Shown here: in pieces, positions 8,545 through 15,531 of the stretch
Layout: each line of letters starts with the position of its first letter
Position numbering within the stretch: the stretch's first letter is position 1
NCBI RefSeq assembly: GCF_014202075.1
Contig: NZ_JACHFZ010000002.1
Span: forward strand, 1 to 64,000
Reading direction: 5' to 3'
Length of the DNA: 64,000 bases
Source of the DNA: Brevundimonas basaltis
Lineage (GTDB): Bacteria > Pseudomonadota > Alphaproteobacteria > Caulobacterales > Caulobacteraceae
Program-made: the position numbers and the translations under genes
Notes under the pieces: model-generated
The model's input: the letters and a program-made list of their open reading frames with translations, nothing else
The model's database searches: none
Told to the model about the DNA's origin: nothing

Positions 8545-9822
8545 TTGCACCATTTCGACCGGATCGACGGCGCCCTCCATGCCGAGACCGTGCCGCTGGA
8601 AACGCTCGCCGGGGCCGTGGGCACGCCGGCCTATGTCTATTCGACGGCGACGCTGACCCGGCACTACGGCCTGTTCCGCGAGGCGGTGGACACCCATCGC
8701 GGGTCGCTGGGCGACGCCCTGATTGCCTTTGCGGTGAAGGCCAATTCCAATCTGTCGGTGCTGGCGACCCTGGCCCGGCTGGGCTGCGGGGCCGATACGG
8801 TGTCGGAGGGGGAGATCCGGCGGGCGCTGAAGGCGGGGGTGTCCGGCCAGCGCATCGTCTTCTCGGGCGTGGGCAAGACGGACGCGGAGCTGGCCTTCGC
8901 CCTCGAGGCCCGCGTGCGCCAGATCAATGTCGAGAGCGCGGTGGAGCTGGACCGGCTGATCGCGGTGGCGGCGGCGAAAGGCGCGGCGCCCGAGATCGCC
9001 ATCCGGGTCAATCCGAAAATCGGGGCCGGCGGCCACGCGCGGATCACCACCGGCGGGGCGACCGACAAGTTCGGCGTGCCGGCCGAGGAGGCCCCGGCGC
9101 TGTACGCCCGCGCCGCCGCCTCGCCGCATGTGACGCCGGTCGGGCTGGCCTGTCACATCGGCAGCCAGATCACCACGCTGGAGCCGCTGGAGGGGGCGTT
9201 CCGGGCGCTGCGGGAGATGACGCTGGCGCTGCGGGCCGGGGGACTGGCGGTCAGCCGGCTGGACCTCGGCGGCGGGCTGGGCGTGCCCTACCACGGCCAG
9301 ACCGACCTGCCGTCGATCGCGGACTATGTCGGCATGGCGGCCCGGGTGCTGGACGGGCTCGAGGTCGAGGCGGCGTTCGAGCCGGGACGGCTGCTGGCGG
9401 CCAACGCCGGGGTGCTGCTGAGCCGGGTCATCCAGGTCAACGCCCGCAGCGACGGCCGGACCTTCCTGGTGCTGGACGCGGGCATGAACGACCTGATGCG
9501 GCCGGCGCTGTACGACGCCTTCCACGATGTGGTCGCAGTGCGCGAGCGGCCGGGCGAGGTCGGGGCTTACGACCTTGTCGGGCCGATCTGTGAATCGACC
9601 GACGTGTTCGCGCGGGAGCGGCGGCTGCCCCCGCTGGAGGCGGGCGATCTGGTCGCCTTCATGGGCGCGGGCGCCTATGGGGCGGTGCTGGCCAGCGAGT
9701 ACAATTCGCGGCCGCTGGTCCCGGAGGTGCTGGTCGACGGCGATCGCTGGGCGGTGGTGCGGTCGCGGCCGTCGTATGACGAGATGTGGAGCCGCGAGCC
9801 GAAGGCGGACTGGCTGGGCTGA
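8545..9822 (+). CDS. lysA: diaminopimelate decarboxylase
   Basis: LysA decarboxylates meso-diaminopimelate to L-lysine with PLP. The 425-residue protein has the PLP-lysine motif FAVKANSN (Lys65), the glycine loop DLGGGLGVPY, CHIGSQI, EPGR and the C-terminal catalytic CESTDVF followed by an AYGAVLASEYN segment. It starts with TTG four bases after the small lipoprotein stop. The start lacks a strong Shine-Dalgarno sequence, so it probably depends on coupling. The operon is argH, lipoprotein, lysA. Confidence 0.95.
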   Translation: MHHFDRIDGALHAETVPLETLAGAVGTPAYVYSTATLTRHYGLFREAVDTHRGSLGDALIAFAVKANSNLSVLATLARLGCGADTVSEGEIRRALKAGVSGQRIVFSGVGKTDAELAFALEARVRQINVESAVELDRLIAVAAAKGAAPEIAIRVNPKIGAGGHARITTGGATDKFGVPAEEAPALYARAAASPHVTPVGLACHIGSQITTLEPLEGAFRALREMTLALRAGGLAVSRLDLGGGLGVPYHGQTDLPSIADYVGMAARVLDGLEVEAAFEPGRLLAANAGVLLSRVIQVNARSDGRTFLVLDAGMNDLMRPALYDAFHDVVAVRERPGEVGAYDLVGPICESTDVFARERRLPPLEAGDLVAFMGAGAYGAVLASEYNSRPLVPEVLVDGDRWAVVRSRPSYDEMWSREPKADWLG

Positions 9823-9856
9823 GGCCGGTTCCACCCGGGTGAAATCCGAAAAAACG

Positions 9857-9914
9857 GTGTGGCGGAGTCGGCAAAGTCGGCGCCGGAATTCCGTATGGCA
9901 GAGTCGGCAGAGTC
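9857..9914 (+). repeat. 9-base tandem units carrying three GANTC sites
   Basis: After lysA two related blocks lie 36 bases apart, each built of 9-base units of the type GGCRRAGTC (GGCGGAGTC GGCAAAGTC, then GGCAGAGTC GGCAGAGTC). Three GAGTC sites (9865, 9901, 9910) are potential CcrM methylation targets. The segment is non-coding. Confidence 0.55.
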
Positions 9915-10111
9915 TCATCGGCGCGCCTGGGGCGGTGCGGCGGGGATGCGATTGTCAAAGACCGGCGGGCAGGCGGACGACGCATTATGCGCCCGCCGGC
10001 TTATTCGGATGGAAGATTGATTTCAGATTCGACCAAGCGGCTGAAAAGGCTGCGGAACGTCTCCACAATCCGACTATGTTTTCGCGGATTGTAGGCACAG
10101 CGTCACACCTA
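9915..10111. other. non-coding gap with nothing recognised except one GANTC site
   Basis: Together with its flanking repeats this belongs to a 486-base gap between lysA and hpt. It is locally less GC-rich than its surroundings, contains GATTC at 10026, and shows no ribosome-binding site, RNA gene or conserved reading frame that I can support. Confidence 0.5.
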
Positions 10112-10284
10112 CTTTCGTCATCCCGGGAGCGAGCGCAGCGAGACCCCGGGACCCAGCGGCGCCGGAGGCGATCTGTTCAGGTAGGGCGGTGGCGAGCAGC
10201 CGCGCTCTCGACGACTTCGCGCTCCCGCGCGCCGCTGGGTCCCGGGGTCTGCGCGGCTGCGCCGCTTGCCCCGGGATGACGAAA
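10112..10284 (+). repeat. long palindromic repeat element (two inverted arms of about 50-57 bases)
   Basis: The left arm starts CTTTCGTCATCCCGGG and ends ACCCCGGGACCCAGCGGCGC. The right arm (about 10228-10284) is its reverse complement except for a variable centre (AGCGAGCGCAGCG against GCAAGCGGCGCAGCCGCGC). A spacer of about 65 bases separates them. The element would form a long hairpin between lysA and hpt. The CGTCATCCCGGG core resembles dispersed alphaproteobacterial palindromes, and a shorter relative is at 56652. Confidence 0.75.
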
Positions 10285-10308
10285 GGAAGGGGCCCGCCCC
10301 GCCCGGTC

Positions 10309-10839
10309 CTAGTCCAGCGCGCAGATGTCCGGCAGTCCCCGCAGGGCGCCGGCGTGGTCGAGGCCGTAGCCGACGAGGAAGCGGTTGGGGGCGTCCCAGC
10401 CGACGAAGTCGGGTTCGGGGGCGCGGGGCAGCGGCCAGGGCTTGCGGGCGAAGACGCAGGTGAGGACGCGGGCGGCGCCGCCCTCTTTGGCGATCCGCAC
10501 CGCCTCGGCCAGCGACAGGCCGGTGTCGAAGACGTCGTCGAGGATCAGCACCGTCTTGCCGGCGACGGGCCGCTGAAACGGGGCGTAGACGTCGATCCGG
10601 CCCCGGCTTTCCTTCTCGTCGCCGTAGGAGGCCAGCCACAGGGCATCGAAGCGGACGTTGCGGCCGAGGCGCGACAGGGCCCGGGTCAGGTCGGCGGCGA
10701 ACCACAGACCGCCGGTGAGCAGGACGGCGGCGACCGTCTCGTCATCCGTGACGGGGGCGATGCGCGCGGCCAGATCGGCGACGATGCGGGCGACCTCGGA
10801 TTCGGGCAGCAGGACGATGGGGGTCGGGGTGTCAGCCAT
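10309..10839 (-). CDS. hpt: hypoxanthine phosphoribosyltransferase-type enzyme
   Basis: This 176-residue phosphoribosyltransferase carries the PRPP loop VLILDDVFDTGLSL and an LLTGGLWFAADL PPi loop near the N-terminus. C-terminal WDAPNRFLVGYGLD is the pattern around the purine-binding aromatic and Asp in Hpt enzymes. It salvages hypoxanthine and guanine to nucleotides in the cytoplasm. The start overlaps the end of the zinc-ribbon gene by eight bases, so the two are co-transcribed. Confidence 0.85.
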   Translation of the reverse strand: MADTPTPIVLLPESEVARIVADLAARIAPVTDDETVAAVLLTGGLWFAADLTRALSRLGRNVRFDALWLASYGDEKESRGRIDVYAPFQRPVAGKTVLILDDVFDTGLSLAEAVRIAKEGGAARVLTCVFARKPWPLPRAPEPDFVGWDAPNRFLVGYGLDHAGALRGLPDICALD

Positions 10840-11767
10840 GCGAGGCGGATACCGCCCCGGAGCCGGGCGAGTCGACAGGCAATGGCACCGCGTCGATCGG
10901 CTGCATGTCCAGCACCGTGGCCGGATCGGGCAGCAGGGCCGGGCGCAGGCCGGCCTCGGAGACGGGAGCGGCCGTCTTGACCGGCGCGGCGGGAGCGGCG
11001 TCCGCGGTGGGGAGCGGGCGATGGACCGTGGGCGGGGCGGGGCGGGCGGCGGCGCGGACCGGCGCGGCCTGATCGAGCACGAAGTCGACCCCGACGCCCT
11101 GGCCTTTGCCGCCGGGGTCGGGAATCATGGCGGCGAAGCCCTGGACCTTGCCCGGCAGGACCGGGGCGGCGTCGATACGGACGACGGCATAGCCTATCTC
11201 GGCGCCGTGGGCGTCCAGCAGGGCGACGCGGACCGGCGGGGCGATGCGCTCCTCGTCGCGGACGTTGCGCAGGGCGCCGGAGATCAGCACCTTGCCGGGG
11301 TCATTGGGCGCGGCGCGGGCCGACACCGCTTCGAACTCCAGCCCGGTCGGGTTCACGGTGAGGCCGACGGCGGCGTAGGCGGCGGCGGTGCGGGGCGCCA
11401 GCTCCACCACCTCGACCCGGAACAGCCAGGCGGCGGTGAGCAGGGCGGCGAAGCCGGAGGCGATGCCGGCCCAGACCACGCCGTGGGCGGCGGCGCGGCG
11501 CAGGCGACGCTGGTGTTCGGCGCGGGCGCGGAAGGCCCGGGGCAGTTCGGGGGCCGAGGTCTCGGCCAGCGAGTCCGGCGCCGGCTCCTCGTGACGCGCG
11601 GGGGCGGCGGCGACGCCGGGCGGGGCGGCGGACAGCTCCAGCGGCTCTTCCAGCGTGGCGCGCCAGGTGTGTTTGCAGGTCTTGCAGCGCACGGTGCGAC
11701 CGCCGGGGCCGATCGCCTCGTCGGGGGTGAAATAGCTGGTGGCGCAGGACGGACAGGTCAGTATCAT
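10832..11767 (-). CDS. MJ0042-type zinc-ribbon membrane protein
   Basis: This 311-residue protein starts with a zinc ribbon (Cys5, Cys8, Cys28, Cys31; the YF-PDEAI and RCKTCKHTW pattern of the MJ0042 finger). It continues with an Ala/Pro linker, one TM helix (about 92-114) and a periplasmic domain of the DUF3426 kind, then a disordered tail. The finger is cytoplasmic if the N-terminus stays inside. The function is unknown. It is divergent from ftsE, and that arrangement suggests an envelope or division link, which is inference. Confidence 0.75.
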   Translation of the reverse strand: MILTCPSCATSYFTPDEAIGPGGRTVRCKTCKHTWRATLEEPLELSAAPPGVAAAPARHEEPAPDSLAETSAPELPRAFRARAEHQRRLRRAAAHGVVWAGIASGFAALLTAAWLFRVEVVELAPRTAAAYAAVGLTVNPTGLEFEAVSARAAPNDPGKVLISGALRNVRDEERIAPPVRVALLDAHGAEIGYAVVRIDAAPVLPGKVQGFAAMIPDPGGKGQGVGVDFVLDQAAPVRAAARPAPPTVHRPLPTADAAPAAPVKTAAPVSEAGLRPALLPDPATVLDMQPIDAVPLPVDSPGSGAVSASHG

Positions 11768-11834
11768 GTGTGCTGACTGAGAGGCGTTTCGCCCCCTCCT
11801 GTCGCGGCATAAGCCGCGTCCTGACCCAAAATAG

Positions 11835-12545
11835 ATGCCCGTTCAGCCCCGCCGCGCCGCCTTGACCGACTCCGCGACCGAGACCGTCCGCCTCTCGGGC
11901 GTCAGCTTCGGCTATGCGGACGGCCCGGACGTGCTTCGGGACGTTAACCTCATATTGCCCGCGGGCTCTTTCCACTTCCTTACCGGGCCGTCGGGGGCGG
12001 GGAAGTCCACGCTGTTGAAATTGCTGACCCTCGCCCGGCGTCCGACGGCGGGGGCGCTGGCGCTGTTCGGCGAGGCGGCGGGGGAGGCGCCGCGGGCGGC
12101 CTTGCCCGTTTTCAGGCGGCGGATGGGGGTCGTGTTCCAGGACTTCCGGCTGCTGGATCATCTGTCGGCCTTCGACAATGTCGCCCTGCCGCTGCGCCTG
12201 GCGGGCGTCAGGCGGGAGAGCTGGGCGGAGGACGTGGAGGAGATGCTGGACTGGGTCGGGCTGGGCGAGCGGATGAACGACCGGCCGCCGACCCTGTCGG
12301 GCGGCGAAAAGCAACGGCTGGCCATCGCCCGGGCGGTGGTGACGCGGCCCGAACTGATCCTCGCCGACGAACCGACCGGCAGCGTCGACGCGGCCATGGG
12401 CGAGCGGTTGCTGAAACTGTTCCAGTCGCTGAACCGGCTGGGGACGACGGTGCTGATCGCCAGCCATGACGAGGCGCTGGCGGCGGCCTCGGGGGCGACG
12501 GCGCTGCGGCTCGAGGGCGGACGGCTGCTGGGCGGCGGAACATGA
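11835..12545 (+). CDS. ftsE: cell-division ABC transporter ATPase
   Basis: FtsE is the ATPase of FtsEX, which couples ATP hydrolysis to periplasmic cell-wall hydrolase activation at the septum. In the 236 residues, Walker A GPSGAGKST is at 51-59, the Q-loop at FQDFRLL (101-107), signature LSGGEKQ at 154-160, Walker B LILADEP at 174-180 and the switch His211. The D-loop reads TGSVD rather than the common TGNLD. A four-base overlap with ftsX couples their translation. Confidence 0.95.
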   Translation: MPVQPRRAALTDSATETVRLSGVSFGYADGPDVLRDVNLILPAGSFHFLTGPSGAGKSTLLKLLTLARRPTAGALALFGEAAGEAPRAALPVFRRRMGVVFQDFRLLDHLSAFDNVALPLRLAGVRRESWAEDVEEMLDWVGLGERMNDRPPTLSGGEKQRLAIARAVVTRPELILADEPTGSVDAAMGERLLKLFQSLNRLGTTVLIASHDEALAAASGATALRLEGGRLLGGGT

Positions 12546-13423
12546 TCGGGCGCTGGATCCCGCGCCGGGCGCCGATCCTGCCGCGCGACGGCGGCGGCGA
12601 GCCGTGGCTGGCGGCCGTGATCGCGGTGCTGTGCTTCCTCGCCTGTCTGTCGGCGGTCGGGGCGGTGGCGGCGGACCGGGCGGCGCACGGCTGGGTCCGG
12701 CAGCTGCGCGCCGAGGCGACAGTGCAGGTCCGGCCGCGCGTCAACGAGACGGGCTCCGAGGCGGCCGCCCGGGCGGCGCAGACGCTGGCGGGCGTGACCG
12801 GGGTCGACGAGGCGGAGGCCATGGACCGCAAGACGGCCGAGGCCCTGCTGCGGCCGTGGGTCGGAGACGCCGTCCTGCCCGATCTGCCCCTGCCCCATCT
12901 GGTCACCGTGCGGCTCGACCCGGAGGCGCCGGCCAGTCCGGTCAGCCTGAGCCGGGCCCTGGCCGAGGCCGGCGTCGACGCCACGGTGGACGATCACAGC
13001 CTGTGGCGCGGCGAGGTCGAGCGGTCGGCGGCCCTGATCACCCTCCTCGCCCTGACCGCTTTCCTGCTGACGGCGGGCGGGGCCGGGGCGGCCATCGTCT
13101 ATGCGACCCAGGCGGGGATGGCGGCGCAGCGGACGGTGATCGAGACGCTGAGCCTGAACGGGGCCTCGGACGGACGCATCGCCGGCCTCTATCAGACCCG
13201 CTACGCCCTGCTGGCGGCCGGCGCGGGGGCGGCCGGGGCGGTCGTCGCCATGGGGCTGGTCGCGGGCGCGCGGTTCCTCGGCGGCGCGGACGGCGTGACG
13301 CCCGCCCTGCCGGTGACCTGGGGCGACGTGCTGATGCTCTCGCCATGTCCGCTGCTGGCCGCTACGGTGGCGCTTGTCGCGGCGCGGATCACAGCGCTGG
13401 CGCGACTGAGGGGCGGTCGCTAG
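12542..13423 (+). CDS. ftsX: cell-division permease subunit
   Basis: This 293-residue integral membrane partner of FtsE has one TM helix near the N-terminus (about 22-42), a periplasmic domain of some 110 residues that binds the hydrolase activator, and three C-terminal TM helices (about 160-185, 215-240, 265-288). The FtsX/MacB-type segment with SLNGASDGRIAGLYQ lies between the second and third helices. ATG overlaps the ftsE stop. The position fixes the identity as much as the sequence does. Confidence 0.9.
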   Translation: MIGRWIPRRAPILPRDGGGEPWLAAVIAVLCFLACLSAVGAVAADRAAHGWVRQLRAEATVQVRPRVNETGSEAAARAAQTLAGVTGVDEAEAMDRKTAEALLRPWVGDAVLPDLPLPHLVTVRLDPEAPASPVSLSRALAEAGVDATVDDHSLWRGEVERSAALITLLALTAFLLTAGGAGAAIVYATQAGMAAQRTVIETLSLNGASDGRIAGLYQTRYALLAAGAGAAGAVVAMGLVAGARFLGGADGVTPALPVTWGDVLMLSPCPLLAATVALVAARITALARLRGGR

Positions 13424-13432
13424 GTTAACGCC

Positions 13433-14065
13433 ATGAAGTTTCTGACCTTCATCGCCATAATCGTCGTGATCTGGGGGGTCGGCCTGTTCGCCTTCGCCGA
13501 CCGGGTGCGCGGCTATACGCCGGCCGCCGAGCCGGCGCGAGCGGACGCCATCGTGGCCCTGACCGGGCCGTCGGCCGAGCGCGTCAACGCGGCAATCCGC
13601 CTGCTGGAGCAGGACAAGGGCCAGCGGGTGCTGATCTCGGGCGTCAATCGCGAGGTGCGGCGCCAGGAGCTGCGCGCCCTGACGCCGGGTTCGAACCGGC
13701 TGTTCAACTGCTGCGTCGATCTCGGCTTCGAGGCCGAAGACACCATCGGCAACGCCCAGGAGATCGCCGCCTGGGCCGACGCCAAGGGCTATGACAGCCT
13801 GATCGTGGTGACCTCGGATTATCACATGCCGCGCGCCCTGACCGAGATCCGGGCGGCGGCGCCTGGGGTGGAGCTGACGCCCTATGCGGTCGAGACGCCG
13901 TCGCTGGACGACGCGGGCTGGTGGCGGGCGGCGGCAGCGGCGCGGCGGATGACGCTGGAATACATGAAATATCTGGCGGCGCTCGGCCGGGCGCTGGTCG
14001 GCGGCGGCGCCTATGAGACACCGGCGGCAGAGGCCGGGGAACCGGTCGCCAAGAAGGCCGCCTGA
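13433..14065 (+). CDS. YdcF/ElyC-family DUF218 protein
   Basis: This 210-residue protein has an N-terminal TM helix (about residues 3-22) and a periplasmic DUF218 domain. Visible are IVALTGPSAERVNAAI, the VLISGV strand, an EDTIGNAQE motif and VVTSDYHMPRA, the acidic and His-containing segments conserved in the family. Related ElyC/SanA proteins affect envelope carbon-lipid and peptidoglycan homeostasis. It lies nine bases after ftsX and directly abuts plsC, so it is the third gene of a division/envelope operon. Confidence 0.85.
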   Translation: MKFLTFIAIIVVIWGVGLFAFADRVRGYTPAAEPARADAIVALTGPSAERVNAAIRLLEQDKGQRVLISGVNREVRRQELRALTPGSNRLFNCCVDLGFEAEDTIGNAQEIAAWADAKGYDSLIVVTSDYHMPRALTEIRAAAPGVELTPYAVETPSLDDAGWWRAAAAARRMTLEYMKYLAALGRALVGGGAYETPAAEAGEPVAKKAA

Positions 14066-14803
14066 GTGACCACGATCCGTTCGCTCGTCTTCGTGCTGTG
14101 GCTCTATCTGTCGATGGTGCTGTTCGCCGTCGGCCTGTCGCCGGCGTTGTTGCTGCCGCATCGCTACGCCATGGGGGTGATCCGGGGCTGGTCCCGGTTT
14201 GTGCTGTTCGGCCTGCGCTGGATCGCGGGGGTGAAGGTCGAGTTCCGGGGGCTGGAGCACCGGCCGACCGGCGCCGCCCTGATCGCCGGCAAGCACCAGA
14301 GCATGCTGGACGTGATCGCGCCGTTCGCGGTGCTGCCGGACAACTGTTTCATCATGAAGAAGGAGCTGCGGCCCCTGCCGTTCTTCGGCTGGTTCGCGTG
14401 GAAGACCGGGATGATCGCGGTCGACCGCTCGGCGCACTCCAAGGCGCTGAAGGACATGGTCAAACAGGCGCGCGGCCGGTTCGCCGAGGGGCGGCAGATC
14501 CTGATCTTTCCGGAGGGGACGCGGGCGGCCGTAGGCGCGCCGGCGGACTACAAGCCGGGCATCGCGGCGCTGTACCGGGATCTGGACTGTCCGTGCGTGC
14601 CGATGGCGACCAATTCGGGCGTGCATTGGCCGGCGCACGGGTTCCGGCGCTATCCGGGGACGGTGGTCTATGAGTTCCTGCCGGCGATCCCGGGGGGGCT
14701 GAAGCGGGCGGAATTCATGGGGGAACTGGAGGCGCGGATCGAGGGGGCGTCGGGAGCGATGCTTGCGGCGGAGAAGCGGTCCGCTCTCACTGGATCGGGC
14801 TAG
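14066..14803 (+). CDS. plsC: 1-acyl-sn-glycerol-3-phosphate acyltransferase
   Basis: PlsC acylates lysophosphatidic acid to phosphatidic acid at the inner membrane. The 245-residue protein has an N-terminal TM helix (about 8-30), the catalytic HX4D motif (His77 and Asp82 in KHQSMLD), the FPEGTR substrate motif at 148-153 and a VPMATNSG segment. It starts with GTG immediately after the previous TGA. Its stop overlaps that of the convergent pdeM gene by four bases. Confidence 0.92.
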   Translation: MTTIRSLVFVLWLYLSMVLFAVGLSPALLLPHRYAMGVIRGWSRFVLFGLRWIAGVKVEFRGLEHRPTGAALIAGKHQSMLDVIAPFAVLPDNCFIMKKELRPLPFFGWFAWKTGMIAVDRSAHSKALKDMVKQARGRFAEGRQILIFPEGTRAAVGAPADYKPGIAALYRDLDCPCVPMATNSGVHWPAHGFRRYPGTVVYEFLPAIPGGLKRAEFMGELEARIEGASGAMLAAEKRSALTGSG

Positions 14804-15531
14804 CCCAGCCTCTCCCACGCCAGCGCGTGGACCTTGTCGCGGCCCAGCGCCGCGGCCAGCGGCGGCTCAGCGAACAGGCCGGCGATGGCGGGGTCTCTCA
14901 CATCCAGCCCGCCGGTGAAGGCGCCGAAGGCGGGGAGGACGGCGCGGCGGCCGTCGGTGACGAAGGCGGGGCGGCGGACGCCGCGGCCGTGGGCGGCGAC
15001 GCGGGCGGCGGGGTGGAGGTGGCCGGCGATCTCGCCGGGGCGCTCGCCCGGCTGGGGCTCGTGGATCAGGCGCAGGGCGCCGAGGGAGAGGGTTTCGACC
15101 ACCTCGCCGGGAAGGGCGTCGACGCTGTCCGCGAGGGCGGCGATGTCGTGGTTGCCTTCGAGCCAGATCCAGTCGCGGCCGGCGGCGAGCCGGTGCAGGC
15201 GGGCGGCGTCGTCGGGGGCCATGCGGGCGACGGATTTCGAGTCGTGGAAGCTGTCGCCGAGCAGGATGACGGTCGCGGGGCGCAGGGCCTCGATCTCGGC
15301 CTCGAGCCGGTCGAGTGTGGCGCGGCTGTCGTAGGGGGGCAGCATCTGCCCGCGGGCGGCGAAGGCCGAGCCCTTCTCCAGATGCAGGTCGGCGGCGATC
15401 AGAGTGCGGTGATTCAACACCCACAGAGCGCCGGAACAGCGCAGCACGCAGGGCTCGCCCTCAATGGAGACGCGCAGGCCGCCGCTGGGGCAGCGGGCGG
15501 GGGACAGGGCCTGTCTGAGGGCTGCGTTCAT
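14800..15531 (-). CDS. pdeM: ligase-associated DNA damage response endonuclease PdeM
   Basis: This 243-residue metallophosphoesterase has the metal-binding motifs DLH (48-50), GDSFHD (92-97), GNHD (126-129) and GHLHP near 168. This PdeM group is usually encoded with an Lhr-type helicase, an exonuclease and an ATP-dependent ligase in a bacterial DNA end-repair system. Here it overlaps the helicase by four bases, while the ligase and exonuclease partners are not in the window. Confidence 0.88.
   Translation of the reverse strand: MNAALRQALSPARCPSGGLRVSIEGEPCVLRCSGALWVLNHRTLIAADLHLEKGSAFAARGQMLPPYDSRATLDRLEAEIEALRPATVILLGDSFHDSKSVARMAPDDAARLHRLAAGRDWIWLEGNHDIAALADSVDALPGEVVETLSLGALRLIHEPQPGERPGEIAGHLHPAARVAAHGRGVRRPAFVTDGRRAVLPAFGAFTGGLDVRDPAIAGLFAEPPLAAALGRDKVHALAWERLG

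Noticed and set aside
9857..9914. Possible CRISPR-like array in the lysA gap
   Set aside because: The units are 9 bases with no 25-40-base repeats or spacers and no cas genes.
12158..14818. An 886-codon minus-strand frame across ftsE, ftsX, ydcF and plsC
   Set aside because: It runs through four well-supported plus-strand genes and encodes low-complexity Arg-rich sequence.
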